Source of the DNA: Paramecium octaurelia
Taxonomy: Eukaryota; Ciliophora; Oligohymenophorea; Peniculida; Parameciidae
NCBI GenBank assembly: GCA_905182995.1
Contig: CAJJDP010000009.1
Span: 288,365-352,364, forward strand
Length of the DNA stretch: 64,000 nt
Direction: 5' to 3'
The position numbers and the translations under genes are program-made. Shown piece by piece: positions 38,322 to 49,395 of the stretch; the stretch's first letter is position 1; the number at the start of each line of letters is the position of its first letter. Under the pieces are notes generated by a model. It was not told the origin of the DNA, did not search any database, and saw nothing but the letters and a program-made list of their open reading frames with translations.

Positions 38322-40465
38322 ATGCAATAATTTCCAACCTAAGTTGAATTTTAGGAAGACTTTGATTTCAAGAATTCATAAATGTTAGGACAAGGAACAT
38401 TCGGAAAAGTATATAAGGCAAAAGCTTTAAAATCTCTTCCACCTGGTTATTATGCTCTGAAAATTATAGAAACATCGAAGTATAAAATAAAATAACTTAA
38501 GTGAATAAGCGTATGAGCTTGCTATTCAAGAATTGAACTTATATCAAGTGATCACTTATCATTAGAATGTCATAAAGGTTCATAAGGTCTACTCTTGGAT
38601 GGAACAGATGCCAGCAAAGAAATATATTTTAGTTTTTGCAATGGAGTTGGCTCAGAATAGCTTGAAAGCTGATATCGATGAAAGAAGGAAGGCTTAATTA
38701 GAATTTGGGGGTATATAATATGTAGGTAAATTCTTTTAGATTTAATGCTGATAGACATTATGAATTAATGTTTGAAAGCATTTTATTATCTTGCAAAAAA
38801 CAAACATTTGTTTCACAGAGATATCAAACCAGAAAACATCCTAGTTACCTGCCGATAACCATACACAGTTAAATTAGCAGATTTTGGGGCTGGAAAAGAG
38901 AATTTTAATGGACAAGCAATGCTTAATACATTAGTAGGAACACCTTTATTTCTGTCTCCTAAACTCTATATTGCTTATACAACTAATTAGCCAGGAAAAG
39001 TTAAGTAAATACTAAACTTAAGTTAGACATGATTTAGAGAAGAGTGATATATTTTCATTAGGAATTACATTTCTTCAAATGATTTTACTTCTAAGTGACA
39101 AAGATCTTTCGAAATTGAATGATCCAATCATATATGAAGAAAAAACTGGAAATGCTATAGATTCTAGCGAAGATCCAATGAAGAAGAAAGATTGTTAGGG
39201 TTGGAAGAAATTGTAAAGTTAAGTTAGCAGGATTTAAAATCCTTAAATCAAGGCATGTATCTAAGGAATGACAGAATTCAGTGAGCGAAACAGATTTACA
39301 TGGCTTTAAGCTTTGAAAGCATTGAATCCAGATTATGAGGATGAGTAAACAATACAATTATTTTAGTGAAAAGGATTAATCTGTTCATCCAGCTCAGATT
39401 AATGAATAGGCCAAGGCTATTAAATTTTATTCTAATTAAAATACAACTTTGAGGTATTTAGGGACTCTTAATGATTTGTGCAATCACAAGAAGATTATCT
39501 CAGCAGGTAGTTAAATATTGGCCTATTCAAATGAAGGAGTAAGATTGATATCCTTAAACGGTGTATCAGAATGCATTTTTACTTAAAGTATTAAATAATC
39601 CTAATGCAGACGTCTCTTTTTTATCGTATTTGCAGACCTTAAATATTTGTGTTGGGATCACATAATCTGGAGAGATTTTTGGAGTGAATTTGAAGAGCAA
39701 AACATTTTATTGTGAGAAAATCTTAAATTTTCAATCTGATAAGATCACAGTAAATATAACATGGATTTTATTAGGTGATGAAATACATGAGAAAAGACTT
39801 ATGTATATTAGGGTCGGAAACAGGAGAAATTATGATTCTGGCATTTGATACTTAGCCACCTTCTATAATTAAAAAATACAAAGATGTGGATAGATCTGTG
39901 GTGGATTTGATTTATGATGATGAAACCAAATAGATTATTTCATCTCATGAGAACCTAATAATTTATGGAAAATATTTGGTATATGAATAATCGTAATATT
40001 CCAAACTTATCTTAGTGCTAAATTTCAATTTGATGCTTAGATCCATAATCTATAGTTGATATCATCTGAACATTTTGCAGGAATAAGTAAGAACCTACCT
40101 TAAATACCAATTTTTCATATTAAAGATGGTATGATTATTATATAATTTTAGGCAACATAACCATTGTGTAAAAGTGCTAAATTAATGGTAACAATGTACC
40201 TCTAGCATTAACTTTATCTGATAATTATCTTGTTTGGGTTTGTGAAAAATATATTGGATCTATTCAAATCAGCACACAATTAAATCAATTGATCGAAAAT
40301 AAAGGAAATGAACTCATGGTCAATGCTTCAAAACCAGCAAAACTTATGTGCTTTTTATAAATTGATAAAATGATTATAGCAAGTGATGGGTTGTAACTCC
40401 ATAAATACTAAATTGGAAAAAAATCATAAGATAAAACAGTCTGCCAAAACTGCGAAATTTTTTGA
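38322..40465 (+). CDS. protein kinase with C-terminal propeller-like region, 651 aa
   Basis: Nine exons; eight tiny introns (22-29 nt) bring the length to exactly 652 codons. Kinase part: MLGQGTFGKVYKAKA, YYALKIIE (Lys), LFHRDIKPENILV, LADFGAGKEN, then GTPLFLSPKL, where the usual APE is SPK, and SDIFSLGITFLQMILL. Catalytic HRD and DFG residues are intact, so it is probably active. After about residue 330 the chain changes to beta-rich repeats (ISAGSQILAYSNEGVRLISL, ICVGITQSGEIFGVNLKSKT, LCILGSETGEIMILAF), as in WD40-like propellers. The fusion suggests a kinase with its own scaffold. Subfamily not clear. Confidence 0.85.
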
Positions 40466-40620
40466 ATATATTTCATCTTTTGAATTGTATTTATTAGATA
40501 GTATAATATTCACTATTAATAAATATTATATAATTAAATTATATTTAATGTATAGAAGTTTAGGATTACTTATCAGAACTACATCGATTGTATTGAAGTG
40601 TTTAAAATTAGTATAATTAA

Positions 40621-41272
40621 ATGTGGATAAGAGGTCCAAAAAAAGCAAAAGTAGAGGCAGTTGCCACTTCAGATGATTTAATTAATATTTGGAAAGATAG
40701 AAAAGACCCAGAAATCAAAGAGATTGATGAGTATCCTTTATGGTTATTAGAATTGGCAGTGCCATTAGACAGCATAGACGTAGCTTCTATTTAAATCGCA
40801 GCAAATGATAAAGCCTATGTTAGCTATAATTTGTTATTTAGCACCCTCCAGCAAGTCATGTGAGGAGTATTGTTAGAAGTATTAAAAGACAGAGAATTAT
40901 CTTAATGAATAAATACACAGCTTTAAATAGAGATGGAGATGTAATTGGTGATGATGATCTCAATGACTAAGAAGATCAATTGGAGCATATTTAATAAGAG
41001 AAATTAGCAGAAGAAGCTGCAGCCGAAGAAGCAGCAAGACTCAAAGAATTAGAAGAAGATGATGAAGATACACCTAAGGGTAACATTGATTAATTACTTA
41101 TTAAATAGCAAGAAAGCCAGCTATTAGAAAAGAAGAAGATGATGACGATAAACCAGCAGCTGGAAAGGGTGGTGATAAAGATAAAGCAGCAGCTGGCGCT
41201 AAAGGAGGGGCTGCAGCAACAGGAGCAGCAGGAAAAGCTGGAGATACTGCCAAAGGAGGCAAAAAAAAATGA
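40621..41272 (+). CDS. mL54-like mitochondrial ribosomal protein with Lys/Ala/Gly tail
   Basis: Three exons; introns of 23 nt (about 40834-40856) and 29 nt (about 41080-41108) give 199 aa. The central motif NIWKDRKDPEIKEIDEYPLW followed by LLELAVPLD is typical of the mitochondrial mL54 (MRPL37/L54) family (W.D..D..I....EYP.WL..L), and HVRSIVRSIKRQRIILMNKY fits the following helix. After residue 120 a long extension absent from the family appears: acidic (EEAAAEEAARLKELEEDDED), then Lys/Ala/Gly-rich (AAAGAKGGAAATGAAGKAGD) and unusually GC-rich for this DNA. Function of the tail unknown; rRNA binding is a guess. A cleavable presequence is not evident. Confidence 0.65.
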
Positions 41273-41544
41273 GGTGTAAATCTATATTGGAATTATTTAT
41301 GATTATAAACGCATTTTATTATTCTTTTTTTCTTGTTATTAGCCTTAAATTATGAATTTAATGATGTTTATAAAAACTCATCCCTATAATGGAATTGGAA
41401 AATGAAATTGAAGCATCTTCTTTTAATTAACTATTAATTGTAATATATACATTATGGGTTGATAATGAATATTTTTATTATGAAATTAAAGTTAAAAAAT
41501 GAATAGCAAAATATTGAAAAAAAGCCCAAAACTTAATCATTAAC

Positions 41545-42597
41545 TCAATAGATTTCAGTATGTTTAAAATGTTGGTGTACATGTTTAATTCTTTTTCTTG
41601 AATCTTTTTTGACAGGCATTTCACAATTTTTACATTCATCACATTTACATAATTCAGAACATTTGACTCCCATTTAATAGCATTCACAATATTTTTTAAG
41701 GCAATTCGATTTTTTACAATTGCATCCTTTGAAATGTCTTGGCTTATGGTCTTATTCATCTTCTGAGTTGCTCTAATTGATATTAAAATAATAGAGTACT
41801 TTGGATTCAACTTTAGGACGAAATGCAGATGGATTCCTTTCCATAATTTATTTGATAACAGTTTCTCTTTCTTTTGTGTGATCATCGTTATTGTGACAAG
41901 AACAGCAATTACAATCTTTACCACATGTTACGCCTGCAGCAAAGCAATCACAATATAATTTAAGACATTTGGATTTCTTACAATTGCATACAATTATTTT
42001 AGGTTTTTACTCTGTTTGTGGTTTCCTTCTTTTGGAACTAGTACGTTTTCTATTGGTTATTTAATCACTTGTAAATTTGAGTGGCTTTTTTAAGGTAACG
42101 AAATTGATGAATTTCAGTTTAGTAGCTCTTTCTAATTTTCTGTGAGGTGATTTGGGAGGACTTCTGAATTGAGAACGATTGTCTTGATCTTCTGATAAGA
42201 TCTCTTCTTCCTCGCATAATAGATCATCTGGGATCTTCATTGAACTGAGAGGTGAACTTATATTGACAAGTCGTTATTCTGTCTTGGTGTGGTCAAAGTT
42301 GATTTATCTGGCAGGAGAAATAACGAATATATTTGCTTTTTTGGTTGTCTAATGATTTAATGGAGAATAAGGTTGAAATCTAAAATTTATTAAGGAGGGT
42401 AAATACTGATTAGGAGATTTCAAATATGGAGTGAATTCCAATTTCTTACAGACTTATTCAGGGGACTAGTCTTTTATATACATGTCATCTTGGTGTTGGA
42501 GACAATCCGCATTAAAAACAGGAGATTGATGTATATTTTCTAATCTTTAAAACAATTTAGTAAAAGGAGTTCCATCTTATTTAAAATCTGAGCTCAT
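41545..42597 (-). CDS. tesmin/TSO1 CXC-domain protein, LIN54-like, 341 aa
   Basis: Start [20 protein letters not shown]. The N-terminal half is Ser/Pro-rich with basic patches ([10 protein letters not shown]). Two CXC domains follow: [19 protein letters not shown] to CNCCSCHNN, then [19 protein letters not shown] to CDECKNCE, separated by a linker with an in-frame 27-nt GT..AG segment near 41757-41783 that is probably an intron. LIN54/TSO1 proteins bind the CHR promoter element (TTYGAA) through both domains and act in cell-cycle gene control in DREAM/MuvB complexes. The paired domains and RNPSAFRPK linker are canonical, so DNA binding is expected. Confidence 0.92.
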
Positions 42598-43030
42598 TTG
42601 TAATATGAATTTTTCCCTCTGAATTTAAATTCAAATTTTTATATATAAAATGACAAAATTTATATCCAGCATTTACAGAAAGATACAAGTCTGAAGCTCT
42701 AATGTATATGAACAAGGATTTCTTTATTCCTTCCATATTGATTAATTGTTGAATCCAATTTTGATTAACTAATAGAAGAACAATGTTATTAATTTCAATA
42801 TATAAGAGCATTTTATTAGATTATTAAATTCTCTGGCACATAAATAATATTTAATTAATTTATTTAGAATTCCAGTCTTCATTTTTTCTAAAATTTGTCA
42901 TTAAAATTCCTCAAATTAAATCTGAGTATGATTAGTATTATGTAAATACGAATCGATAGTGAGATTTAGGATCATTGAATATAATTAGTATTTTAATTTG
43001 TTTAGTTATAAAATAAATTAATTTTAAAAC
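42598..43030. other. spacer, only chance open frames
   Basis: A minus-strand standard-code open frame (42581-42811) runs into the CXC gene in a different frame and lacks coding texture. No supported feature. Confidence 0.4.
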
Positions 43031-43032
43031 TA

Positions 43033-44900
43033 AATAGTGAAAGTATGGCTCATCTTTTTATTCACCAATATTGGAGATAGAGAACCTCCTGTTATAGCCA
43101 ATATTCCAGCACCTCAAGCATCTAGTATTGATTATGATTGGATTCTAATTTCGGGGTTCATAATAGTGTTGATATGAGTGGGATTTGCATTTATTGAAGC
43201 AGGATTAGTTAGATATTAGAATTCTTAATCAATAGCAATAAAAGTGATATCGGGTTTATTCCTTACAATCTTAATATGGTGGTTGGTAAGATATAAAGGT
43301 GATAGCTATAGTTGGGTATGGATATTATTTCTAAACAAACTTTATGGGTGGTACAAAATTAGGAGGATATAATTGGGAAGCAAATCCATACGGAAATGAT
43401 TAAACATACTTTGGTAATTTTATTATTGAACTTGTTAAGTTTCTAGAGCATCCGTACTGCAATTTTTGTTTCAGTGTTAGCTGGAGCAGCAGCAGAACGA
43501 ATGACATTCTTGACATGATCAATTTTAGCTCTAGTATCTGCTGGGTTAGCTCACTGGACATTAGCACAAGGATGATATTGATTAAATGAGAATAGAAAAA
43601 GGTTAACAATTATGGGATATAAGGATTTCTCAGAAGGTGGTGTTATAATTTTTGCTTCAGGTGTTGTTGGATTGGTTATGACAATATTGCTGAAACCAAG
43701 AAGATTCAGATGTGATCCAAACACAAACTTGTAATTTTCAAGGCATTCCCCAATTAATATTGCTTTTGGTTCAATTTTGGTGTTATCTGGATGGCATTTC
43801 TATAATGGAGGCGTTATTGCATAAGGAGCTAATTCCAAATACACACAGGGTCACAGGAAGATTCTTTGCTCTCATCATTAGATATTTCTAATATGAAACC
43901 ACAAGTTTGGTGGCTTTATCTAGGGGCATAAGTAGTGCTTTAGTGGCTGTAAGTGCTGCTACTGATGATATGAAGTCATGGACTGCATTCTTTTAAGGTT
44001 TCTTGGCTGCTGGTGTCTATAGTGTTTTGACAAAAGCAGTTCTAAAACACCAAATCGATGATCCTGTTGAGGTTATACCGTAAAATATTCTATAAATCAA
44101 ATAGAGTAATGGATTTTTGGGAATTCTCTTTTCAGCATTTTTTGACACTAAAGCAGGTTTATGGATGTGATGGTAAGTTATTAGGAATGTAATTGTTTGG
44201 ATTTTTGATAATATTTGTATGGGTTGGCTTCTTCATTTTGATTACGCTACTTATGTTAAAGGGATTCGGAGTATTGGAATTGATAAGCCATATTGTAATA
44301 TAATAAAGTGGATTATTAGGCATCGCTTTGTTAACTCATAAGATGAAGTCTATATCATTAAATAACATCAATTGGCTCAATATGGAAACTACGAAATTGG
44401 ATCAGGATATAGATCTGGATTTTTATGATATACTAAAATTATATATTTATGAACAATTTTTCATACAACCAGTTTACTTTAAATAGTTTTAATGTCTTGT
44501 TTAGGTTTACTCGAGAGCAATTGCAATTCTATTTATGAATTATAGGAAGGACCGAGGATAATATACTACAACTTTGGTATATCGATAGGAATACAGTATG
44601 AATTATTGATTTATAAAATTATCAGCTGATTTAAACATCTATTAAATTTAAAATCCTTTAATTATTAATGGTTATGAGTGGTAGTCAAATGAAGATTAAA
44701 CAAAATATGAATGTTCAAGGTATTTCGATGGTTATAACTTTGATGAGATTAGTTAATGAACTATTAGTCCTAGAAATAATAGTCAAATTTATTTTGAAGA
44801 GTAATAGTAGATTAATCTAAATATGGTTTATTGAAGGAATTTAGTAATTAAAAGGTGATATGCCATCATGGGAGCTCTAGATTTAATTGGGAGAGATGGT
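43033..44900 (+). pseudogene. decayed ammonium transporter (AMT/MEP/Rh) gene
   Basis: Family blocks are plain: DWILISGFIIVLI then VGFAFIEAGLVRYQNS, NFMGGTKLGGYNWEANPYG, SVLAGAAAERMTF, SAGLAHWTLAQG, GVIIFASGVVGLVM, SGWHFYNGGVIAQGANS, MKSWTAFFQGFLAAGVYSVL, HQIDDPVEV, NGFLGILFSAFFD and GKLLGMQLFGFLIIFVWVGF. But there are in-frame TGA codons at about 43173, 43515, 43572 and 43578, no ATG in frame at the 5' end, and the frame shifts at least at about 43435, 43845 and 44160 without usable introns. A downstream tail (44480-44900) is open with further TGA. Intact neighbours never use TGA internally. It is best read as a dead ammonium transporter. Confidence 0.8.
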
Positions 44901-45122
44901 TTTAATAAAGAGTTTATTTATTTATTTATTTATTTAATTGTCTCCAAACTGATTGATTCAACTCTAGATTAGATTTTTTAAAATCTAAGGTAATTTTTAA
45001 TCCAATCCTTAAAGGATTAAACCATTTTCTAATTATCAAGCTGAGAAATTAATTTAATTGAATTAAATAATTATACTTATTTAATTAAATAAATATATTA
45101 ATATTTTTACTCCCCAAAAATT

Positions 45123-45866
45123 ATGCAAAACATTTTAACTCAATAAACACAGTTTTTTGAATTGCTAGACAAGTAAGTTGATGCTTACAAGACACTTCTT
45201 GATTAGCTCAATACTAGCTAGGATAAATTTAATAATCTTCTACAAGACTATTTGCTTAAATTTCAATAAATTAATAATAAACTGCTTTAATAAGGAAGAC
45301 CTGAACTATCTTGCTCATAAATCTAAATTAAACGAAATGACGAATTATTCACCAACTCGCAATTAAACATATCCTTCAACCTAAGATCTGTAACTTGATT
45401 TTTATTATTTTAGTTACTGGAGAAGTCATACAAATACAAGTTAACACTAGCGGATCCTCTTGAAACTCCACTTTATAGAGATCGTATCTTTTAATTAAGA
45501 GTTGAGCTAAAAAATAAGAATGGAGAGTTAGTCCGAAATCCTAATAAAGTCGAATTGGTTGTTGCAATCTATTCTCAAGAACAATATCCTAAAGAAATCA
45601 AAGTCAACAACAAGGGCGAATAGATATTAAAAGGTCATTTGTGTGTCCCCTTAATAAAAGGCACAGCTTTCTTTACCAGAGTGTAAATTAGAGAAGTATC
45701 TTCACACTATTAAAATGGAGGGATTATTCTTGCAATATTACCTCAATTTAAACCAAATGATGAACCAATTAATGGTCGTGATATCTAGCCATTGATTGTC
45801 GAAAACATCAAAGTTAAGGCTAAAAAGTTTTCAGAACGTCACATTCCAGTCTATGTTAATTAATGA
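45123..45866 (+). CDS. hypothetical protein, helical head plus beta-rich domain, 239 aa
   Basis: Two exons; a 24-nt intron lies at about 45391-45414. N-terminal 90 aa are coiled coil (FFELLDKQVDAYKTLLDQLN, NNLLQDYLLKFQQINNKLLQ). The rest is beta-rich: LEKSYKYKLTLADPLETPLY, LRVELKNKNGELVRNPNKVE, LKGHLCVPLIKGTAFFTRVQ, ending IVENIKVKAKKFSERHIPVY. The order of blocks is reminiscent of the Ig-like core of CBP60-type calmodulin-binding proteins, but similarity is weak and I do not assign it. An overlapping frame with a longer intron was rejected on codon texture. Confidence 0.6.
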
Positions 45867-46461
45867 TACATAAAATATTTAGAAAAAAGATAATTCAATT
45901 ATATTTTCAACCTATTTTCTTACTGAATCTCTTATCTACTTTGGAATAGTAAATCGAAATGAATTTTGATAATTTCTTATCCAGATTCTTGGTCTAACAA
46001 TAAATATTGTTAGAAAAACCACATATCGAGTACTAGAACATTAATATCAAATCCATCCAGTACTATTCATACTTTATAGGCTATTTGCATTGTCATCCCT
46101 CTTACTAGTTGATAATAAGGAAATAATTGCAAATTTTAAACCTTAAACCATGTACTATTTTGATTAGCATATTAAAATCTTAGATTTGATGATCATCTTT
46201 GAGTTAGCCCTAATTTATAAAATGTAAATAAAATCATTGAAATAAAAGAACTAAAAGGATATAAAAATTAAAATTGTGCTAACTATTAAATCCAAACTAA
46301 TTTAAAACTAATTAGATCATATAAAGATGGAAATTACATCTTGATTATGTATGTTCATAGAGAAGTAAATTGAATAAAATGGATTCAGTTAAATTTCAAG
46401 AATTTCTAATTAAAAACTTAATTTAACTGATCAATTTTTAGATAAATATAATTTAATGAAA
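45867..46461. other. 595-bp spacer
   Basis: Convergent 3' region between a plus and a minus gene. Only short open stretches on either strand; no supported feature. Confidence 0.45.
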
Positions 46462-47750
46462 TCATTTTTATTTGATTAAGTATTCAGGTATATATCCAAT
46501 TTCAGAATCGATTAGATAATGTCCAGGACCAGGAGATTCGAAAAGTTATTTTTAAATTTTATCTCTATTATGTTTTTATTTAGTAAATGAAACCCCTGTT
46601 TTCATCAAAGAACGATCTATTTCGTATTTTCCAGGACCGACAAAGTCAGTTCGTTCATCTTGAAATCTCTTAGATTTGCTCCATCTATTGATTTTGAGTA
46701 ATTTATCATCGAATGATTAATCTAGATCATATTATCCAGGTCCAGGAGTAGTACAGATCCTTTTTGATCTATACAGTTTACCCATGACTCCCCCTTATGT
46801 TTGTAAAGTTGAGAGTTTACTCTCATAAGCCCCAGGACCTGGAATTTTATTGGAGTAATCATATAATTTAGGAGATTTTTAAAATTTGGTACCTTTGCTC
46901 TTGTTTGTTAGAGAATCATAGTTGTAGGTTCCAGGTCCAGGACTTTCCTCTCTGATTTAGCCAAAAATGGTTTATCTCAATATGGAATTGAATTTGATTG
47001 TTCCACTGCCTTTCAGTTTGTCCTAGACATCATAAGTGCCAGGCCCAGGATAATTCGAAGGGTCATGGGGTTTATACTTAGCTAAGAATGAGAATCCTTT
47101 GGCTTCCTTTTAGTCATAATGATAACTTCCAGGACCTGGGGTATCTATATATTAAGGTTCTCTTGGGGCTTTAGAGAAGGTTTGATTTGTGCTGTATTGA
47201 GTAAGTTAACTATCATATTGGCCAGGCCTTATGGATTGTTTAAATAAGAATACGCAGGAGTTATTGATCGAGGATAGATGCTATCTTGTTTGCTGGAACT
47301 TAACATAAAACCATTCTTTTTATTAATGCTGGATTTCAAGCCATTGCTACTCAGATGATATTGATTAGGGGCAGGTGCTTCGGTTTCATAAGTCATCAAA
47401 AATCTATCTCCGAAACCATATTTTTTGTTTGATTTCGGAGGTTCGATAGTGTAACTTCCAGGTCTAAGAATAGAGCAGACTCTTTACCCAACGATGGAGG
47501 ACACTTTCTCTTGTTTTCTTTTGCCTTTGATTGTTATTTTTAATTTTCGATTCTATAATACATAAAATGATGTAGATACATTGTCCTAATCCAATTCATA
47601 TTTTCCAACGGAAGGCGTGTCATTAATGAGTTATGTCCGTAAAGACTTTCCAAATTTGGAAGCACTTGAGGATAAAGTTGATTGAATTGTATATTGATGA
47701 GGACTAGGACTTGATTATTTTTATGCAAACTTTTATTATTGAGTTATCAT
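46462..47750 (-). CDS. sperm-tail PG-rich repeat (STPGR/SHIPPO) protein, 420 aa
   Basis: One 26-nt intron at 47228-47253. The protein carries about nine STPGR motifs spaced 35-50 aa, such as RPGSYTIEPPK, APAPNQYHL, TPGPGSYHYDQ, YPGPGTYDVQ, SPGPGTYNYD, IPGPGAYESK, TPGPGQYDLD, VGPGKYEID and SPGPGHYLID. Proteins with these repeats (ODF3/CIMAP and relatives) line or bind axonemal and cortical microtubules, several as microtubule inner proteins. A ciliary role is likely here. Start MITQQQKFAQKQSSPSPHQY also resembles a repeat. Confidence 0.92.
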
Positions 47751-47998
47751 ACAATGTTCAATCTCTAACCAATTCCAAAAGAGGAAGCCCCATGAAATGA
47801 TTATGTAAAATTAGACATTTCTTAATATAATTAATACTAATAAAAACAAATATTTATTTGGGTTGAATGTAATCAATATTTCCATTTCTTAATGGTTAGA
47901 GTCAATCACTTACTCTTAAAAAGGGAATTCTTGTGAATGTACTTTATTTGATTATTAGAATTTAGTTTAATATCTATATATTTTATAATTATATTTTT
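47751..47998. promoter_or_regulatory. divergent promoter region
   Basis: 248 bp between the divergent STPGR gene and the next plus-strand gene; must hold both promoters. No distinct motif seen. Confidence 0.35.
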
Positions 47999-49233
47999 AT
48001 GATGTTAGAAATTCCAATGCTCAAAAAATTGAATACCAAAATAGAACCAAACTTTGATTGCAGTAGTTCTAAACTGTATGACAAAGGAGAAAACATCTAC
48101 ATTCCATTAGATGGGAAACTCACTACAGAATAATTTGTATTTCTACCAAATCAAGCATTCACCTAAATGGGTCTATGCTAGTAAACCTTCTATGCATTAA
48201 AGAAAGAAAGCTATAATCACAGAGTGTTAATTATTAAAGTGATTAACATTTGGCCACATCTAGATTACGAAATTAAGGAAGATCTCAAGTATCTACAACT
48301 GATAACTTAAAACAAACTCTTAAACAAATACTCTACCCTCCCTACATTTCTATTCTAATACCTAGACAGGATTATAGTTATGCACAAATAGGTTGTGAAT
48401 CTGGAGAATACAATTGTGTTCATAGCTGATGGCATCATGTTTCAGAACGGAAGACAAGTGATTCATCATTTCGAAGGAGAGGCTGTAGCCATCACCGAAT
48501 GTCGATTGTACGGCTTAAAAAAATCAAGTATATAGAATATGAATATAAGGATATTCAATATCTAACTTTATTTGGTGAGTGTGATGTCAAATTAACTCTG
48601 CATAATCCAGAACTAATGTTGAAATCCGCAGTCCTGCAATTTGATTCTCCTAAGTATGCTTAACAAAGTGTTATCAAGGATATTAAGACGATCAAGGAGT
48701 TAATTAAAGGAGAAGATTACTAGTAATTGAGATAAAAGCTAAATGAGGTTTTCGGTAAGAAAATAAGTGAGCAATAATAATAAATCACCCTCTAATAGAT
48801 TTAATAACAACAACAGCAACTCTAATAAAATAGTGTAAGACAGCGAACTTCCAGTAACCAAGAAGATGCTAACCAACTAAAAAAGCAAGTCTTTCGTAGA
48901 ATTTATGTTGCCAGAGAAATTGACAAAACCTAAAAAGAATAACCTTCTCTTGGAGAAATCAAAAAAATCAACTATACTCCCTTGCGTAATAGGTAATCTC
49001 GGGTGAAGATGAACAGCTCCAATATTAGACAAAAGACGATAGAAAATTAATAACAGAATTAGCAATCGGCTGTCCAATAACAATGTTTACCCATTATTAA
49101 GAGTTTTGTTAATATGGAAGAATATCAATAACAATAATAGCAAATGAAGAAAAAGAAAGATCAATAGAGAAAGAAACACATTTAAAATAAGTTTATTGAA
49201 TTTGATAAAATTTTGAACTAGTTAATAAAATGA
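47999..49233 (+). CDS. hypothetical Gln-rich protein with one frame break
   Basis: From ATG 47999 the frame reads through MMLEIPMLKKLNTKIEPNFD, VLIIKVINIWPHLDYEIKED, and HHFEGEAVAITECRLYGLKK, then continues one base out of phase after an A7 run at 48517-48523 as YIEYEYKDIQYLTLFGECDV, a long Gln-rich stretch and FIEFDKILNQLIK before TGA 49231-49233. The total length is 2 modulo 3, so exactly one base is missing or a non-standard intron is present. A sequencing error in the homopolymer is the simplest cause. The N-terminal half is a folded domain I cannot name; the rest is disordered. Confidence 0.6.
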
Positions 49234-49395
49234 ATTCTGATCCTAATCATCATTCCCTCTTTATTCATTTATGTCCATTTACAATAGATCTTGTCCTATA
49301 TTTCTCAATAAATTACAAATTTTAAATGGTTTCATCTAAAAAATTTATAGATTATAAAATAATAATTTATTATTATTATTTTATCTATAAAACTT

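Noticed and set aside
43033-44900. UGA read as tryptophan in a second, context-dependent code
   Set aside because: Attractive because TGA falls at Trp-like sites, but at least three frame breaks and the lost start codon favour a dead gene, and about 40 other genes use TGA only as stop.
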